Positions 17,945 through 27,342 of a stretch of DNA of 64,000 nt are shown piece by piece. Location of the stretch: assembly GCA_020832305.1 (NCBI GenBank), contig JAFIEV010000080.1:86215-150214 (forward strand), in the 5' to 3' direction. This stretch comes from Cyclobacteriaceae bacterium. Lineage in GTDB: Bacteria > Bacteroidota > Bacteroidia > Cytophagales > Cyclobacteriaceae. Both the position numbers and the translations under genes were made by a program. Each line of letters opens with the position of its first letter. Position 1 is the stretch's first letter. The notes under the pieces were generated by a model. That model ran no database searches, was not told the DNA's origin, and was given only the letters and a program-made list of their open reading frames with translations.

Positions 17945-18046
17945 AGCACTGATATATTTTTATATATGCACTATTTTTGCAAGCTTCTGAAAGAAACATA
18001 GCAGAAACAAATTACGAATATTATTGTAAGGTATAAAATTAACCTG

Positions 18047-20347
18047 ATGGAGCAGACATTTTTATTGAAAATTGCCGGAGAACTGGGTTTGAGTGTAAAA
18101 CAGGTAGCAGCTACAATAGCTATGCTGGATGAGGGATCGACAATACCCTTTATAGCGAGGTACAGAAAAGAACTTACCGGAGGCATTGATGAAGTGGCTA
18201 TAACCAACATCCGGGACCGGATAGGTCAATTGCGTGATTTGCAGAAAAGGAGAGAGGCCATACTTAAGTCAATAGAAGAACAAGGTAAACTTAGCCCCGA
18301 ACTACAGGAAAAAATTGAAAATGCCGAGACGATGACGGCATTGGAGGATATATATCTGCCCTATAAACCCAAGCGTAAAACCAAGGCTTCTGTGGCCAGG
18401 GAAAAAGGGCTTGAACCCCTGGCAGAAAGTATTATGCTTCAAACTTCATCTGATCCCGAAGAGCTGGCTTTATCATTTATAGATGAAGAAAAAGGAGTGG
18501 CCAACATAGATGAAGCCTTGCAGGGTGCAAGGGATATCATGGCTGAAAATATAAATGAAAACGCTGAATTGCGTAGTGAAATGAGAAAACTGTTTCTTGA
18601 AGAAGGCGTTATCAGCTCAAAGCTTATTAAAGGAAAAGAGGAGGAAGGCGCTAAATACAAGGATTATTTTGAGTGGCAGGAACCAGTAAAAAATGTTCCG
18701 TCGCATCGATTGCTGGCCATGCGCAGGGGAGAAAAAGAACTGATCTTAAGCATAGATATCGCTCCTGATGAAAATGCAGCCATTTCGCTTATGGATGCCA
18801 GGTTTGTCAATGCAGAGAATAAATGTGCAGAACAGGTTAAGCTTTCTGTCAGAGATGCTTATAAGCGATTGTTGAAACCCTCTATGGAAACAGAAATACG
18901 CCTGATGACCAAAAAAGAGGCTGATGAAGAAGCCATAAGGGTATTTAAAGAAAACCTGCGGCAACTGCTGCTTTCAGCGCCTATGGGGCAGAAAAATGTA
19001 ATGGCTATAGATCCGGGTTTTAGAACAGGTTGTAAATTGGTTTGCCTCAACAGGGAGGGGAAATTATTGCATAACGAAGCCATTTTTCCCAATGAACCCC
19101 AGCGTAGAATTGCTGAATCGCGGATAAGTATTTTAAACCTTGTCGATCGGTTCAACATAGAAGCCATAGCCATTGGAAATGGAACAGCCAGCCGCGAAAC
19201 AGAATCTTTTGTTCGATCCATTGGGCTTCCCGCCAATGTGCAAATCGTAATGGTAAATGAAAGTGGTGCTTCGGTTTATTCTGCCTCTGACGTGGCCAGG
19301 GAAGAGTTTCCGGATTATGATATTACCGTAAGAGGAGCCGTTTCCATTGGCAGAAGATTAATGGATCCGCTGGCCGAATTGGTTAAAATAGATCCTAAAT
19401 CTATAGGCGTAGGTCAGTACCAACACGATGTTGATCAATCACAGCTAAAGCAAGGGCTCGATGACACAGTTATAAGTTGCGTAAATGCCGTTGGTGTTGA
19501 ATTAAATACGGCATCAAAAGAAATTCTGTCTTATGTGTCAGGCCTGGGACCGTCGCTGGCAAAAAATATTGTTGAATTCAGAAATCAAAACGGGCCTTTT
19601 AAAAGCAGGGCAGCACTTAAAAAGGTACCAAGGCTGGGAGATAAGGCTTTTGAACAAGCGGCAGGATTTCTGAGAATCAGAGAATCAGAGTATCCACTCG
19701 ACCGCAGCGCCGTTCACCCCGAAAGTTACCATATTGTTGAAAAAATGGCAGGAGATCTCAAGGCTTCAGTGTCTGATTTGATGACAAGATCAGAGCTTCG
19801 GCAACTTATCAATTTGAAAGAGTACATAGAAGGTAATATTGGTCTTCCAACACTCGAAGATATTTTAAAAGAACTCGACAAACCAGGCAGAGATCCCCGG
19901 GAAACTTTTGAATCTTTTAGTTTTATGGATGGCGTAAACCATATGGAAGATCTCAAAGCAGGCATGAAGTTACCTGGCATAGTCACCAACATTACCAATT
20001 TTGGCGCTTTTGTCGACATTGGAGTACATCAGGATGGATTGGTGCATCTGAGCCATCTTGCAGACCGATTTGTGCAAAATGTGGCAGATGTAGTAAAAGT
20101 ACAGCAAAAAGTAATGGTAACGGTATTGGAGGTGGATATTCCACGCAAACGCATCAGTTTGTCTATGAAATCTGATCCATTTGCTGCAGGAGGGGAGAAA
20201 AAGCCACCTAAAAGCCAGCCAGAAACCAAAAGTAAGAAGCCTTATGAAAAAAAGGCAGAAAAACCAGTGCGTGGGCAGGATGAAAAATCAACCGATCACC
20301 TGAGCTTCGAAGAAAAACTTTCACTTTTAAAAGGAAAGTTTAAATAG
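18047..20347 (+). CDS. Tex family transcription accessory / RNA-binding protein
   Basis: The 766-residue protein has the full Tex architecture: N-terminal helical domain, YqgF/RuvX-like nuclease fold (about 320-450, from NVMAIDPGFRTGCKLV), helix-hairpin-helix repeats (about 490-560, LSYVSGLGPSLAKNIVEFR), and an S1 RNA-binding domain (about 640-715, KLPGIVTNITNFGAFVDIGV). A lysine-rich tail follows. Tex binds nucleic acids and is linked to transcription processivity and expression of long operons. The start fits the family (MEQTFLLKIAGEL). Confidence 0.95.
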   Translation: MEQTFLLKIAGELGLSVKQVAATIAMLDEGSTIPFIARYRKELTGGIDEVAITNIRDRIGQLRDLQKRREAILKSIEEQGKLSPELQEKIENAETMTALEDIYLPYKPKRKTKASVAREKGLEPLAESIMLQTSSDPEELALSFIDEEKGVANIDEALQGARDIMAENINENAELRSEMRKLFLEEGVISSKLIKGKEEEGAKYKDYFEWQEPVKNVPSHRLLAMRRGEKELILSIDIAPDENAAISLMDARFVNAENKCAEQVKLSVRDAYKRLLKPSMETEIRLMTKKEADEEAIRVFKENLRQLLLSAPMGQKNVMAIDPGFRTGCKLVCLNREGKLLHNEAIFPNEPQRRIAESRISILNLVDRFNIEAIAIGNGTASRETESFVRSIGLPANVQIVMVNESGASVYSASDVAREEFPDYDITVRGAVSIGRRLMDPLAELVKIDPKSIGVGQYQHDVDQSQLKQGLDDTVISCVNAVGVELNTASKEILSYVSGLGPSLAKNIVEFRNQNGPFKSRAALKKVPRLGDKAFEQAAGFLRIRESEYPLDRSAVHPESYHIVEKMAGDLKASVSDLMTRSELRQLINLKEYIEGNIGLPTLEDILKELDKPGRDPRETFESFSFMDGVNHMEDLKAGMKLPGIVTNITNFGAFVDIGVHQDGLVHLSHLADRFVQNVADVVKVQQKVMVTVLEVDIPRKRISLSMKSDPFAAGGEKKPPKSQPETKSKKPYEKKAEKPVRGQDEKSTDHLSFEEKLSLLKGKFK

Positions 20348-20361
20348 GGTCTGCTGTTTTA

Positions 20362-21120
20362 TTATAGTAGCCTTTCCATTGAGTTGATCAGGTTTATTAT
20401 ACTTTCCTTGCGTGCCCTGGAGATGCTTATTTTAGACTCGTCTTCCATTATAAGAAAACCTCCGTCATTGCGGATGTACTTTCTTATAAATACAGGGTTG
20501 ATTAAATGCGACTGATGGGTTCTGATAAATTGGTTATTAACCAGAATGCTTTCAACATCTTTTAGTGTTCGGCAGATGAGGTATTGAGCACCATCCGCAA
20601 GAAAAAAGCGGGTGTAATTATTTTCTGCCTGACATCTGATTATGTCCTGAATATTGATCAGTTCAAAGCCATCGGTGGTAGGCAAAGCAATTTTTTGATG
20701 ATTAATGTTGCTTTTTGACATAAGCTCCTTAAAAAGCTCTATTTGTTCCCGGCGGATTCCCTGCTTGCGTCTTTCCCATAAATCGATGGCTGCGGTGAGA
20801 TCATCGTAATCGATGGGTTTCAATAAATAATGTATGGCGCTGAATTTGAATGCTTTAATTGCATATTGATCATAGGCCGTGGTGAAGATAACCTCAAAAT
20901 CTGTTTTGTCGAGTTTATCGAGCAAGTCAAAGCCGTTCATGCCGGGCATTTCTATATCGAGAAAGAGCAGGTCAAAATCATTATTTTTGATAAAATGCAA
21001 AGCTTCAACCGGTTTATTGAATACCCCGGAAATAAGAATGTCTTTTCTCATGCTCCTGAGTTCGATGCTCAAACTCTCAGTACTGGGTTTTTCGTCGTCA
21101 ACTATTACTACTCTGATCAT
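20362..21120 (-). CDS. LytTR-family response regulator
   Basis: Starting at ATG 21120 the protein has 252 residues. The receiver domain begins MIRVVIVDDEKP, has phosphoacceptor Asp55 (LLFLDIEMPG) and the KP lysine (LLKPIDYDD). A C-terminal LytTR DNA-binding domain follows (about 145-245, with TRFFLADGAQYLICRTLKDVE and FIRTHQSHLINPVFI). The start codon lies 23 bases inside the 3' end of the histidine kinase gene, indicating translational coupling as a two-component pair. Confidence 0.95.
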   Translation of the reverse strand: MIRVVIVDDEKPSTESLSIELRSMRKDILISGVFNKPVEALHFIKNNDFDLLFLDIEMPGMNGFDLLDKLDKTDFEVIFTTAYDQYAIKAFKFSAIHYLLKPIDYDDLTAAIDLWERRKQGIRREQIELFKELMSKSNINHQKIALPTTDGFELINIQDIIRCQAENNYTRFFLADGAQYLICRTLKDVESILVNNQFIRTHQSHLINPVFIRKYIRNDGGFLIMEDESKISISRARKESIINLINSMERLL

Positions 21121-23200
21121 AATGACTGTGTTTATACAAGATTTCAACAACAGTGCCGGGTTCGTCCAGGTGAATGTTTCTGTCCTTTACATCAAGACTT
21201 ATGGTCGATCCAAAGTTTTTATTGAACAGTTCAATCCTTTCATGGGTAATTTCCATGCCATATGACCTGGTGTTTATCAGTGAATTACCTTTTAATTCGG
21301 CAGATTTTTTTCTGCCAATACCATTGTCTTCTATGCAGAAGTGAAATCCTTTATTGGTTTCATTTATTTTCACAAAAACAGTTTTATCGTTTCTTTGGCT
21401 ATGCATAATCCCATGCCAGATGGCATTTTCAACAAAAGGTTGCAGTAATAAAGGAGGCACCTGTATATAATCAAGGTCTATTTCTTCGTCAATTTCAAGC
21501 GCATATTTAAACTCATCTCCAAAACGGCTTTTTTCAAGTTCGAGATACAATGTAAGGGCCTCGAGTTCCTGGCTGAGACTTATGCTGTTTTCTTTTGAAT
21601 GATGAAGAATTAATCTGAGTAATTTTGAGAATTTTGACAAATATATAGCTGCTGATTTTTCATCTTTGGTAAGAATGAGATGTTTAATGGCATTCATGCA
21701 ATTGAATAAAAAGTGTGGGTTCATCTGTGCCCTCAGCGCCATCATTTCTGCCTGGGCCAGTTTTCGTTCAAATTCTGTTTTTAATTGCCACTCTTTTTGC
21801 GCCTCCAATTCCCTGGTCTTTTCAAGAATTTCGCGGGTGCGTACAGCAATTTTTTCTTCAAGTTCTTTATTGGCTTTTTCCGTGATTTCCTGATTGAACC
21901 TCAATTGTTGAATGTAAGCCTCCCTGCTTTGATTTTTTTCATCTTCAGTGATTTTTATTTTATAGCCAAGTGCAAATGCAAAGCACAAGGTTTCTGCAAG
22001 AATTGAAAGCATAAAAACGATCTGAGAGTTTCTTTGGTTGGCGAAAAATCCTCCAAGCCAATCAAGACCGTTGAAGTACCAGATCAATGAAGCAAGCAAA
22101 GCGCCAATCAGAAAAAACAGGTTACCGGCAATTAGGTATTTGGTGAGGGGCGATTTTATTCTTAACCCAATTAATACCAAAAAAATGGCATTGGCAGGCA
22201 GTAATATACTTCGGGTTATAGCAAATAACAAGGTACTTAAATCCAGCCTTTGACTGAAATATAAAAATAAGAAATGAAGAAGTGAATAAGTAAATAGTGT
22301 ATAGGCCAGTATGAGAATTCCTTTGTTGAGCCAGGGATCTTTTTTGTCGATACCCAATAATTCTATGGCAAAGAGACAATAAAAACCCAGTGAAACCAAC
22401 TGAACAGGTTCGTTGATTGAGGCCATAAATAGTGGAAAATGTTCATGTAAATGCCCTGTAAGGGTATAGGGGTACATACGCAATATACTATACCACAACA
22501 ATCCCATAAGGTATATTGAATAGTAGAGATATATTTTTTGACGGTTTTTAAAATACAGGAATGTGAAAAAGACAAAGGTAAAGCCGGCAGCTCCCTGAAA
22601 AAGTATTTTAATATAGGTGGCCGTTCTCTCGCTTTTGAAAGAGCTCAGTGCGATTTTGTCAAATATGGCTTCATTGAAAAGCAAAATGTCTGGCGATGCT
22701 TTTTGTTGTCCATGGTTGCTGATACAAAAAAGAAGATAGCCATCTGACTCGGCAGGTACTTTAAGGTATTCGATGATGCTGAAATCTCTGATTCTTCTAT
22801 TTTGGGGATTGTTGAAATTTCCTGCAAAAGCAGCATCGACAATTACATTTGAAGTATCGATTAAATAAGCATTGCAATATTGATTGTTTGCTGTAAAATA
22901 ATATAAGTTAAGGTCACTTGCCGCATGATTAACTACAGGCAGGATGATCCATACATCATGACCGGCCAGGATTTTAAGATCCCCTGAAGGTGCAAACTGA
23001 TCTGTCCAGTTAGATGAGCCGGTAAGTTCTTTAACATTCAGTTTATCTTTACTTTGAAGATATCTCACCCCGTTCAGGGACTGTATTGAGGTGACACTGT
23101 CAATTTCTGATACATTATTTTTGTCAGATGCATGGGCGGGTGCATCGAAAAGATAAAAAACAAGTAAAAGGCATATTACCAAGCGGATAAAAAAGGACAT
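21098..23200 (-). CDS. 7TMR-DISM / LytS-type sensor histidine kinase
   Basis: I choose ATG 23200, which gives a clean signal peptide (MSFFIRLVICLLLVFYLF...AHAS) and a 700-residue protein; 23242 would add 14 residues. Next comes an extracellular 7TMR-DISM-type sensing domain, seven membrane helices (about 200-420), a coiled coil with repeated Glu/Lys, and a His_kinase domain with NPHFLFN (His496) and an HATPase segment including VENAIWHGI and DNGIGR. It likely phosphorylates the overlapping LytTR regulator. The signal sensed is unknown. Confidence 0.93.
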   Translation of the reverse strand: MSFFIRLVICLLLVFYLFDAPAHASDKNNVSEIDSVTSIQSLNGVRYLQSKDKLNVKELTGSSNWTDQFAPSGDLKILAGHDVWIILPVVNHAASDLNLYYFTANNQYCNAYLIDTSNVIVDAAFAGNFNNPQNRRIRDFSIIEYLKVPAESDGYLLFCISNHGQQKASPDILLFNEAIFDKIALSSFKSERTATYIKILFQGAAGFTFVFFTFLYFKNRQKIYLYYSIYLMGLLWYSILRMYPYTLTGHLHEHFPLFMASINEPVQLVSLGFYCLFAIELLGIDKKDPWLNKGILILAYTLFTYSLLHFLFLYFSQRLDLSTLLFAITRSILLPANAIFLVLIGLRIKSPLTKYLIAGNLFFLIGALLASLIWYFNGLDWLGGFFANQRNSQIVFMLSILAETLCFAFALGYKIKITEDEKNQSREAYIQQLRFNQEITEKANKELEEKIAVRTREILEKTRELEAQKEWQLKTEFERKLAQAEMMALRAQMNPHFLFNCMNAIKHLILTKDEKSAAIYLSKFSKLLRLILHHSKENSISLSQELEALTLYLELEKSRFGDEFKYALEIDEEIDLDYIQVPPLLLQPFVENAIWHGIMHSQRNDKTVFVKINETNKGFHFCIEDNGIGRKKSAELKGNSLINTRSYGMEITHERIELFNKNFGSTISLDVKDRNIHLDEPGTVVEILYKHSHYDQSSNS

Positions 23201-23388
23201 AAATCCCCGGATTATGTTATGCGATATCTGAAATAACAACAAACAGAATCTCAGCTATGCAATTAAATTATAAACTCCATTCGCATTAGAATCATGAATA
23301 TATTGAAGACAAGCAGTGAAACCAAATAGATTTCACTGCTTTTTCCGGTTTGTTGTGGTTTTGGTTTAATGAGTGCCGGAGTCTTTTA

Positions 23389-24837
23389 TTAATTGATCAT
23401 GCCATTTTCTACATTGGAGAGGTTAATGTTTTCTCCTTTTTCCAATTCATTGGTGCCAAAAGTGCCAAATGCATAGCCGTTAATATCTATGAAATCGGCG
23501 TGGTCAATATTTAACCTGCTGTTTCTCACGCCTATGGCAGCCCTCGGCACACCACCAGACAGAGATGCAGAACCGGCACCCCGTATTATTACATGGTCCA
23601 TTGCATTGTTGTTCATTGAAGCGTTTAGCAAAATGCCCTGCCAGAATCCTTTGATTTCATCAATACCTTCAATAACAATTTTATCATCGCTTGTGCCTTT
23701 AAAGCTTATTCTTCCATCACTATCCACTACCATCCGCTCGTTTGCGGCAAATTGAAGATGTACGCCGGGCTCCAGGTTCAGGTGGGTTTGCGTTCTTACA
23801 AAAGCAGTCCCCATTGAATAAGGTACGTTGAGCTTTTCCCAGGTGATTTCACTACCATTGTTTATTATTGATGATCTTCCTTGTGTATCAATGTAAGCGC
23901 GTTGGTTTTGTGAATAATCAGATTCTGCATCCAGCAGGTGAAAGTAGTTGGCATGTGTAGCGACAGGTGCCTGATTATTGATATACACATTGTTTTTGTG
24001 GGTGAGATTGAGGTCGGGGTTGGTAGAAATACCGAGGTTTAATCCCATGGCTGAGGAGTTTTCTATGATGGAGTTTTCCAGATGCAACCGCCCACCCGAT
24101 CTGAAACTCACGAGGCCTGCGTCATTGCCGGTACCTCTGCCACCGTCGCTGATATGGGTGTAGATTAACTTATTGTTGCCACTTCCTGAGGCAATGCGAA
24201 TGCCATCCCAGTAACCGGGTAAGGGTTCTGCGCCTCTAAAGACAATCATCTCATCGGCAGTTCCCTCTGCTTCAAGACTCGAATTACTTTCCACCAGAAT
24301 CCAGTTATTCTCCCTGATTTCAATTATAACACCAGGTAATATTTTAATATTGGAATTTCGCAATGACACCGAGCCTGTTACTATGTAATCCGGCATATCG
24401 TCTGGCGTGGTTTTGCCCCATTCTGCATCTACTGAATTGATAACGCCACTTAAAAAAATGGATTGGGGCTCTGCTGTAACGGTAGTGCTGGCTGTTTTTA
24501 CCTCAAATTCTGTGCTTGCAGTAAGTTGAACCACATAATCACCCCAGGTGTCAGGCACAAACCTTGCTACCGGCTGATCGGCCATCTCGATTTCTGCCTG
24601 GCTCGATGGAGGTTTACTGGTAAATTCCCATGTATAGCTAATGGGGTTTCCATCAAGGTCTTCGGTATCGCTGCCGTCTAACACCACATTATCCAGTACC
24701 AGCGCTGAAATATCTGGTCCTGCGCTGACAAACAATGTATCGGTTCTCAGGTCATCGTTATCTTCGCATGACCATAAAAAGGGGGTCATTAGGGTTATCA
24801 GAAATGCAATTTTGTTTCTTGTGTTTTTTATTGGCAT
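23389..24837 (-). CDS. PKD-like / parallel beta-helix lipoprotein
   Basis: ATG 24837 gives a 482-residue lipoprotein with lipobox LWSC (about Cys25). An N-terminal Ig/PKD-like segment (DGSDTEDLDGNPISYTWEF ... WGDYVVQLTAS, about 45-115) precedes a long repetitive region typical of right-handed beta helices, with two similar parts (HLENSIIENSSAMGLNLG and AIGVRNSRLNIDHADFIDING). It is probably surface-attached and may bind or cleave polysaccharide, but no catalytic residues can be assigned. It is a single gene upstream of a convergence-free gap. Confidence 0.75.
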   Translation of the reverse strand: MPIKNTRNKIAFLITLMTPFLWSCEDNDDLRTDTLFVSAGPDISALVLDNVVLDGSDTEDLDGNPISYTWEFTSKPPSSQAEIEMADQPVARFVPDTWGDYVVQLTASTEFEVKTASTTVTAEPQSIFLSGVINSVDAEWGKTTPDDMPDYIVTGSVSLRNSNIKILPGVIIEIRENNWILVESNSSLEAEGTADEMIVFRGAEPLPGYWDGIRIASGSGNNKLIYTHISDGGRGTGNDAGLVSFRSGGRLHLENSIIENSSAMGLNLGISTNPDLNLTHKNNVYINNQAPVATHANYFHLLDAESDYSQNQRAYIDTQGRSSIINNGSEITWEKLNVPYSMGTAFVRTQTHLNLEPGVHLQFAANERMVVDSDGRISFKGTSDDKIVIEGIDEIKGFWQGILLNASMNNNAMDHVIIRGAGSASLSGGVPRAAIGVRNSRLNIDHADFIDINGYAFGTFGTNELEKGENINLSNVENGMIN

Positions 24838-25030
24838 AGCTAAATATTTTTTATTGATTGATAATACCACGTCAAAGGTGGGCACTACCAGTTTGAAAAA
24901 AAATACAGAGCTATTATTGGGCAGGGGGCATTGAGTAATTACTCAGAAAGAATGAGAATTTGCCCGTATTGTATGCAGGTAATAAATTATCCTTATAAAG
25001 AAACCTGGGTTAAAGCTAATGTAGAATTAT

Positions 25031-25477
25031 TTATTTGGTAAAGCTTTTCCAGTCGTCAAAACGCAATGAAATCCTTTCAATCATTTTATCATAATTGGGC
25101 CATATGTCTTCTACATGGTAAATAGAAGGAATGTTTTTTACCAGTACATTATGATAATCACTACGGTATAAACCTCCCGCATAATAGTAAGAAGTAAACA
25201 TATTTCCCTGGGCGCTGAATAATTCATAGGAAAGTGAGCCATCCCAGATTTCTGCCAAAACGGTACAACTTAATTCCCGGTTTTTAAACCTGAAAATTTC
25301 TGTAGAAGCCTCTTCTTCAAAATAATCTGAATATAAGTGACGGTCTATTATCCATCCAAGATATATGCCGATGTGTAAATAAGCTCTTTCAATAGGAAGA
25401 GAAGCAGGATAATCACCCAAAAAATGGTTTTTGGCCAAATCGTATATTTTGTCTTGTTTTTTTTCTGCTATTGCCAT
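25031..25477 (-). CDS. Conserved protein of unknown function
   Basis: The 148-residue soluble protein starts MAIAEKKQDKIYDLAKNHFLGDYP and continues with IERAYLHIGIYLGWIIDRHLYSDYF, a pattern I associate with a family of uncharacterised bacterial proteins (possibly DUF7832). It has no signal peptide and no recognisable catalytic motif. It is aromatic-rich in its second half (YYYAGGLYRSDYH). An exact TAnnTTTG box lies 28 bases upstream. Confidence 0.75.
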   Translation of the reverse strand: MAIAEKKQDKIYDLAKNHFLGDYPASLPIERAYLHIGIYLGWIIDRHLYSDYFEEEASTEIFRFKNRELSCTVLAEIWDGSLSYELFSAQGNMFTSYYYAGGLYRSDYHNVLVKNIPSIYHVEDIWPNYDKMIERISLRFDDWKSFTK

Positions 25478-25504
25478 AACAATTTTTCAGTTTTCATTAT
25501 TTTA

Positions 25505-25512
25505 CAAATGTA
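25505..25512 (-). promoter_or_regulatory. Possible -7 element for the 25031-25477 gene
   Basis: The minus strand reads TACATTTG, matching TAnnTTTG, 27 bases before the start codon. No -33 TTG is evident. Confidence 0.4.
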
Positions 25513-25611
25513 CATGTCATAGCTATGAAAATACTTTTAAAAAACCCCAAAAAATTACAGACACAATATTTTAGGTGTCTAAGGTGAGTAATGAGACAGA
25601 TACAGAAAATC

Positions 25612-26844
25612 TCAGTGAAAAAACATATAACTGATTAAAATAGCAGCAATGATGCCAACCAGGTCTGCAAAAAGGCCACATATTACGGCATATCTTGTGC
25701 TCTTTATATTCACAGCACCGAAATAAACGGCCAAAACATACAGGGTGGTTTCTGTAGAACCCTGCATTACGCAGGCTACACGGCCGGGAAAAGAATCCGG
25801 TCCATAGGTATTCATGGTTTCCAGCATCATTGCCCTTGCACCGCTGCCACTGAGGGGCTTCATCATGGCAGTGGGTAGCGCACTCACAAAATCTGTGTCC
25901 ATACCCATGCTTGCAAATGCCCATGCCAATCCTTCTATCAAATAATGCATTGCGCCTGATGCCCTGAATACGCCAATGGCTACCAGCATGGCTACCAGGT
26001 AGGGTATGATTTTAATAGCCACTGAAAAGCCTTCTTTAGCGCCTTCAATAAATGATTCATAAACATTTATTTTTTTTACAAGCCCCATTGTAACAAAAAG
26101 CACAATCAGCCCAAATAATAAGGAGTGGCTGGTAAGTGAAGAAATTTTTGTTACTTTTTCCTGTTCCATGCCTGAAAACCAGTACATCAAACCTCCGATT
26201 ATCAGACTTATTGAAATAAGGTAAATCAAAATGACCCTGTCGAATAAATTAATTTTTTGATAGGCAGAAACAATGAGCAAACCTGCCATGGTTGAAAAAA
26301 AAGTAGCCAGTAATATAGGCATAAAAATATCTGCGGGATCGGCTGCACCCATTTGAGCCCTGTACACCATAACATTGATGGGAAAAATGGTCAAGCCACT
26401 GGTATTTAGCACCAGAAACATAATTTGCGCATTGGAAGCACGGCTTTTATCGGGATTAAGTTCCTGCATGCCTTCCATGGCTTTAAGCCCCAGGGGCGTG
26501 GCAGCATTGTCAAGTCCCATAATATTGGCGGAAATGTTGAGAAGTATGGGGCCCAGAACCGGGTGATTTTTTGGTATTCCCGGAAATAATCGCTGGAAAA
26601 ATGGCCCAAAAATCTTTATCATACTTTTTATGATCCCGGCATTTTCACCGATTTTCACTATACCGAGCCAAAATGCCAAAACGCCTGTAAGGCCTAAGGA
26701 TATTTCAAAACCCAGCTTGGAACTGTCTATGGTTGAATTGAAAAGGGCAGAAAAAGTTTCCTGGTCACCGGCAAATAATAGCTTTATTACGGCTGCCACA
26801 AAGGCAATTAAAAAAAAAGCAACCCAAATGTAGTTCAAGACCAT
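25612..26844 (-). CDS. SpmA/SpmB-like nucleoside recognition (Gate) domain membrane protein
   Basis: The 410-residue membrane protein joins what are two separate proteins (SpmA and SpmB) in Bacillus. The N-terminal half contains the Gate domain FWLGIVKIGENAGI and NISANIMGLDNAATPLG (about 58-125). The C-terminal half contains a second Gate domain (GAKEGFSVAIKIIPYLVAMLVAIGVF, about 272-297) with PLSGSGARAMML and QGSTETTLYVLAVYFG. Fused forms are frequent in Bacteroidota and are transporter-like, with unknown substrate. The name spore maturation protein does not imply sporulation here. Confidence 0.88.
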   Translation of the reverse strand: MVLNYIWVAFFLIAFVAAVIKLLFAGDQETFSALFNSTIDSSKLGFEISLGLTGVLAFWLGIVKIGENAGIIKSMIKIFGPFFQRLFPGIPKNHPVLGPILLNISANIMGLDNAATPLGLKAMEGMQELNPDKSRASNAQIMFLVLNTSGLTIFPINVMVYRAQMGAADPADIFMPILLATFFSTMAGLLIVSAYQKINLFDRVILIYLISISLIIGGLMYWFSGMEQEKVTKISSLTSHSLLFGLIVLFVTMGLVKKINVYESFIEGAKEGFSVAIKIIPYLVAMLVAIGVFRASGAMHYLIEGLAWAFASMGMDTDFVSALPTAMMKPLSGSGARAMMLETMNTYGPDSFPGRVACVMQGSTETTLYVLAVYFGAVNIKSTRYAVICGLFADLVGIIAAILISYMFFH

Positions 26845-26871
26845 AGTTTCAATATTGTAATTTAGTATTAT

Positions 26872-27249
26872 CTATAAATAATAATAGCTTTTGCGTTTTC
26901 TGAAAATATCACGAAAAAGTTTGCCGCATAAAGCAGAGAAACCGCCTAACAAACCACCTGAAATACAGGTAAATACGAAAATAAGCCAGGTGTGTGATAG
27001 CCCAAAAAGTCCGGCGACACGCTGGCTTAAAATTGCCTCATTTTTTTGATCTATATACAAGGCCAAAAAAAGCCATAAGGCCCCGACCCCGATAAAACCT
27101 GCAATAAAAGTGACTTTTCCTGAATTTCCGTCTGGCAAAAAGGAAATAGCAAAAACCAAAGGCACAAATAGCCACCAGGGCTCAAAAAATCCTGCGAGGT
27201 AAGTAGCAAGGGCAATAAAAAAAGTCGTAATTATCAATCTCATAATCAA
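26872..27249 (-). CDS. Small four-helix membrane protein, unknown
   Basis: The 125-residue protein has about four hydrophobic segments and a basic C-terminus (LFRDIFRKRKSYYYL) expected in the cytoplasm. I do not recognise a family. It lies 27 bases upstream of the SpmA/SpmB fusion gene on the same strand and is probably co-transcribed with it. Confidence 0.65.
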   Translation of the reverse strand: MIMRLIITTFFIALATYLAGFFEPWWLFVPLVFAISFLPDGNSGKVTFIAGFIGVGALWLFLALYIDQKNEAILSQRVAGLFGLSHTWLIFVFTCISGGLLGGFSALCGKLFRDIFRKRKSYYYL

Positions 27250-27342
27250 ATTCTGTTTAATTTACCAAAAGGCAATTTTACCTTAAAGTATTTTGGGCTA
27301 CAACCGAAACCATTACAGGCATTTCAAAATGTACTGACCGCG

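Noticed and set aside
25571..25924. Open frame overlapping the SpmA/SpmB gene in another minus-strand frame
   Set aside because: It is Cys/His-rich with no family pattern and lies inside the well-supported membrane protein gene.
25612..26844. Evidence of sporulation from the spore maturation name
   Set aside because: SpmA/SpmB-like Gate proteins are widespread in non-sporulating Bacteroidota. No other sporulation gene is present.
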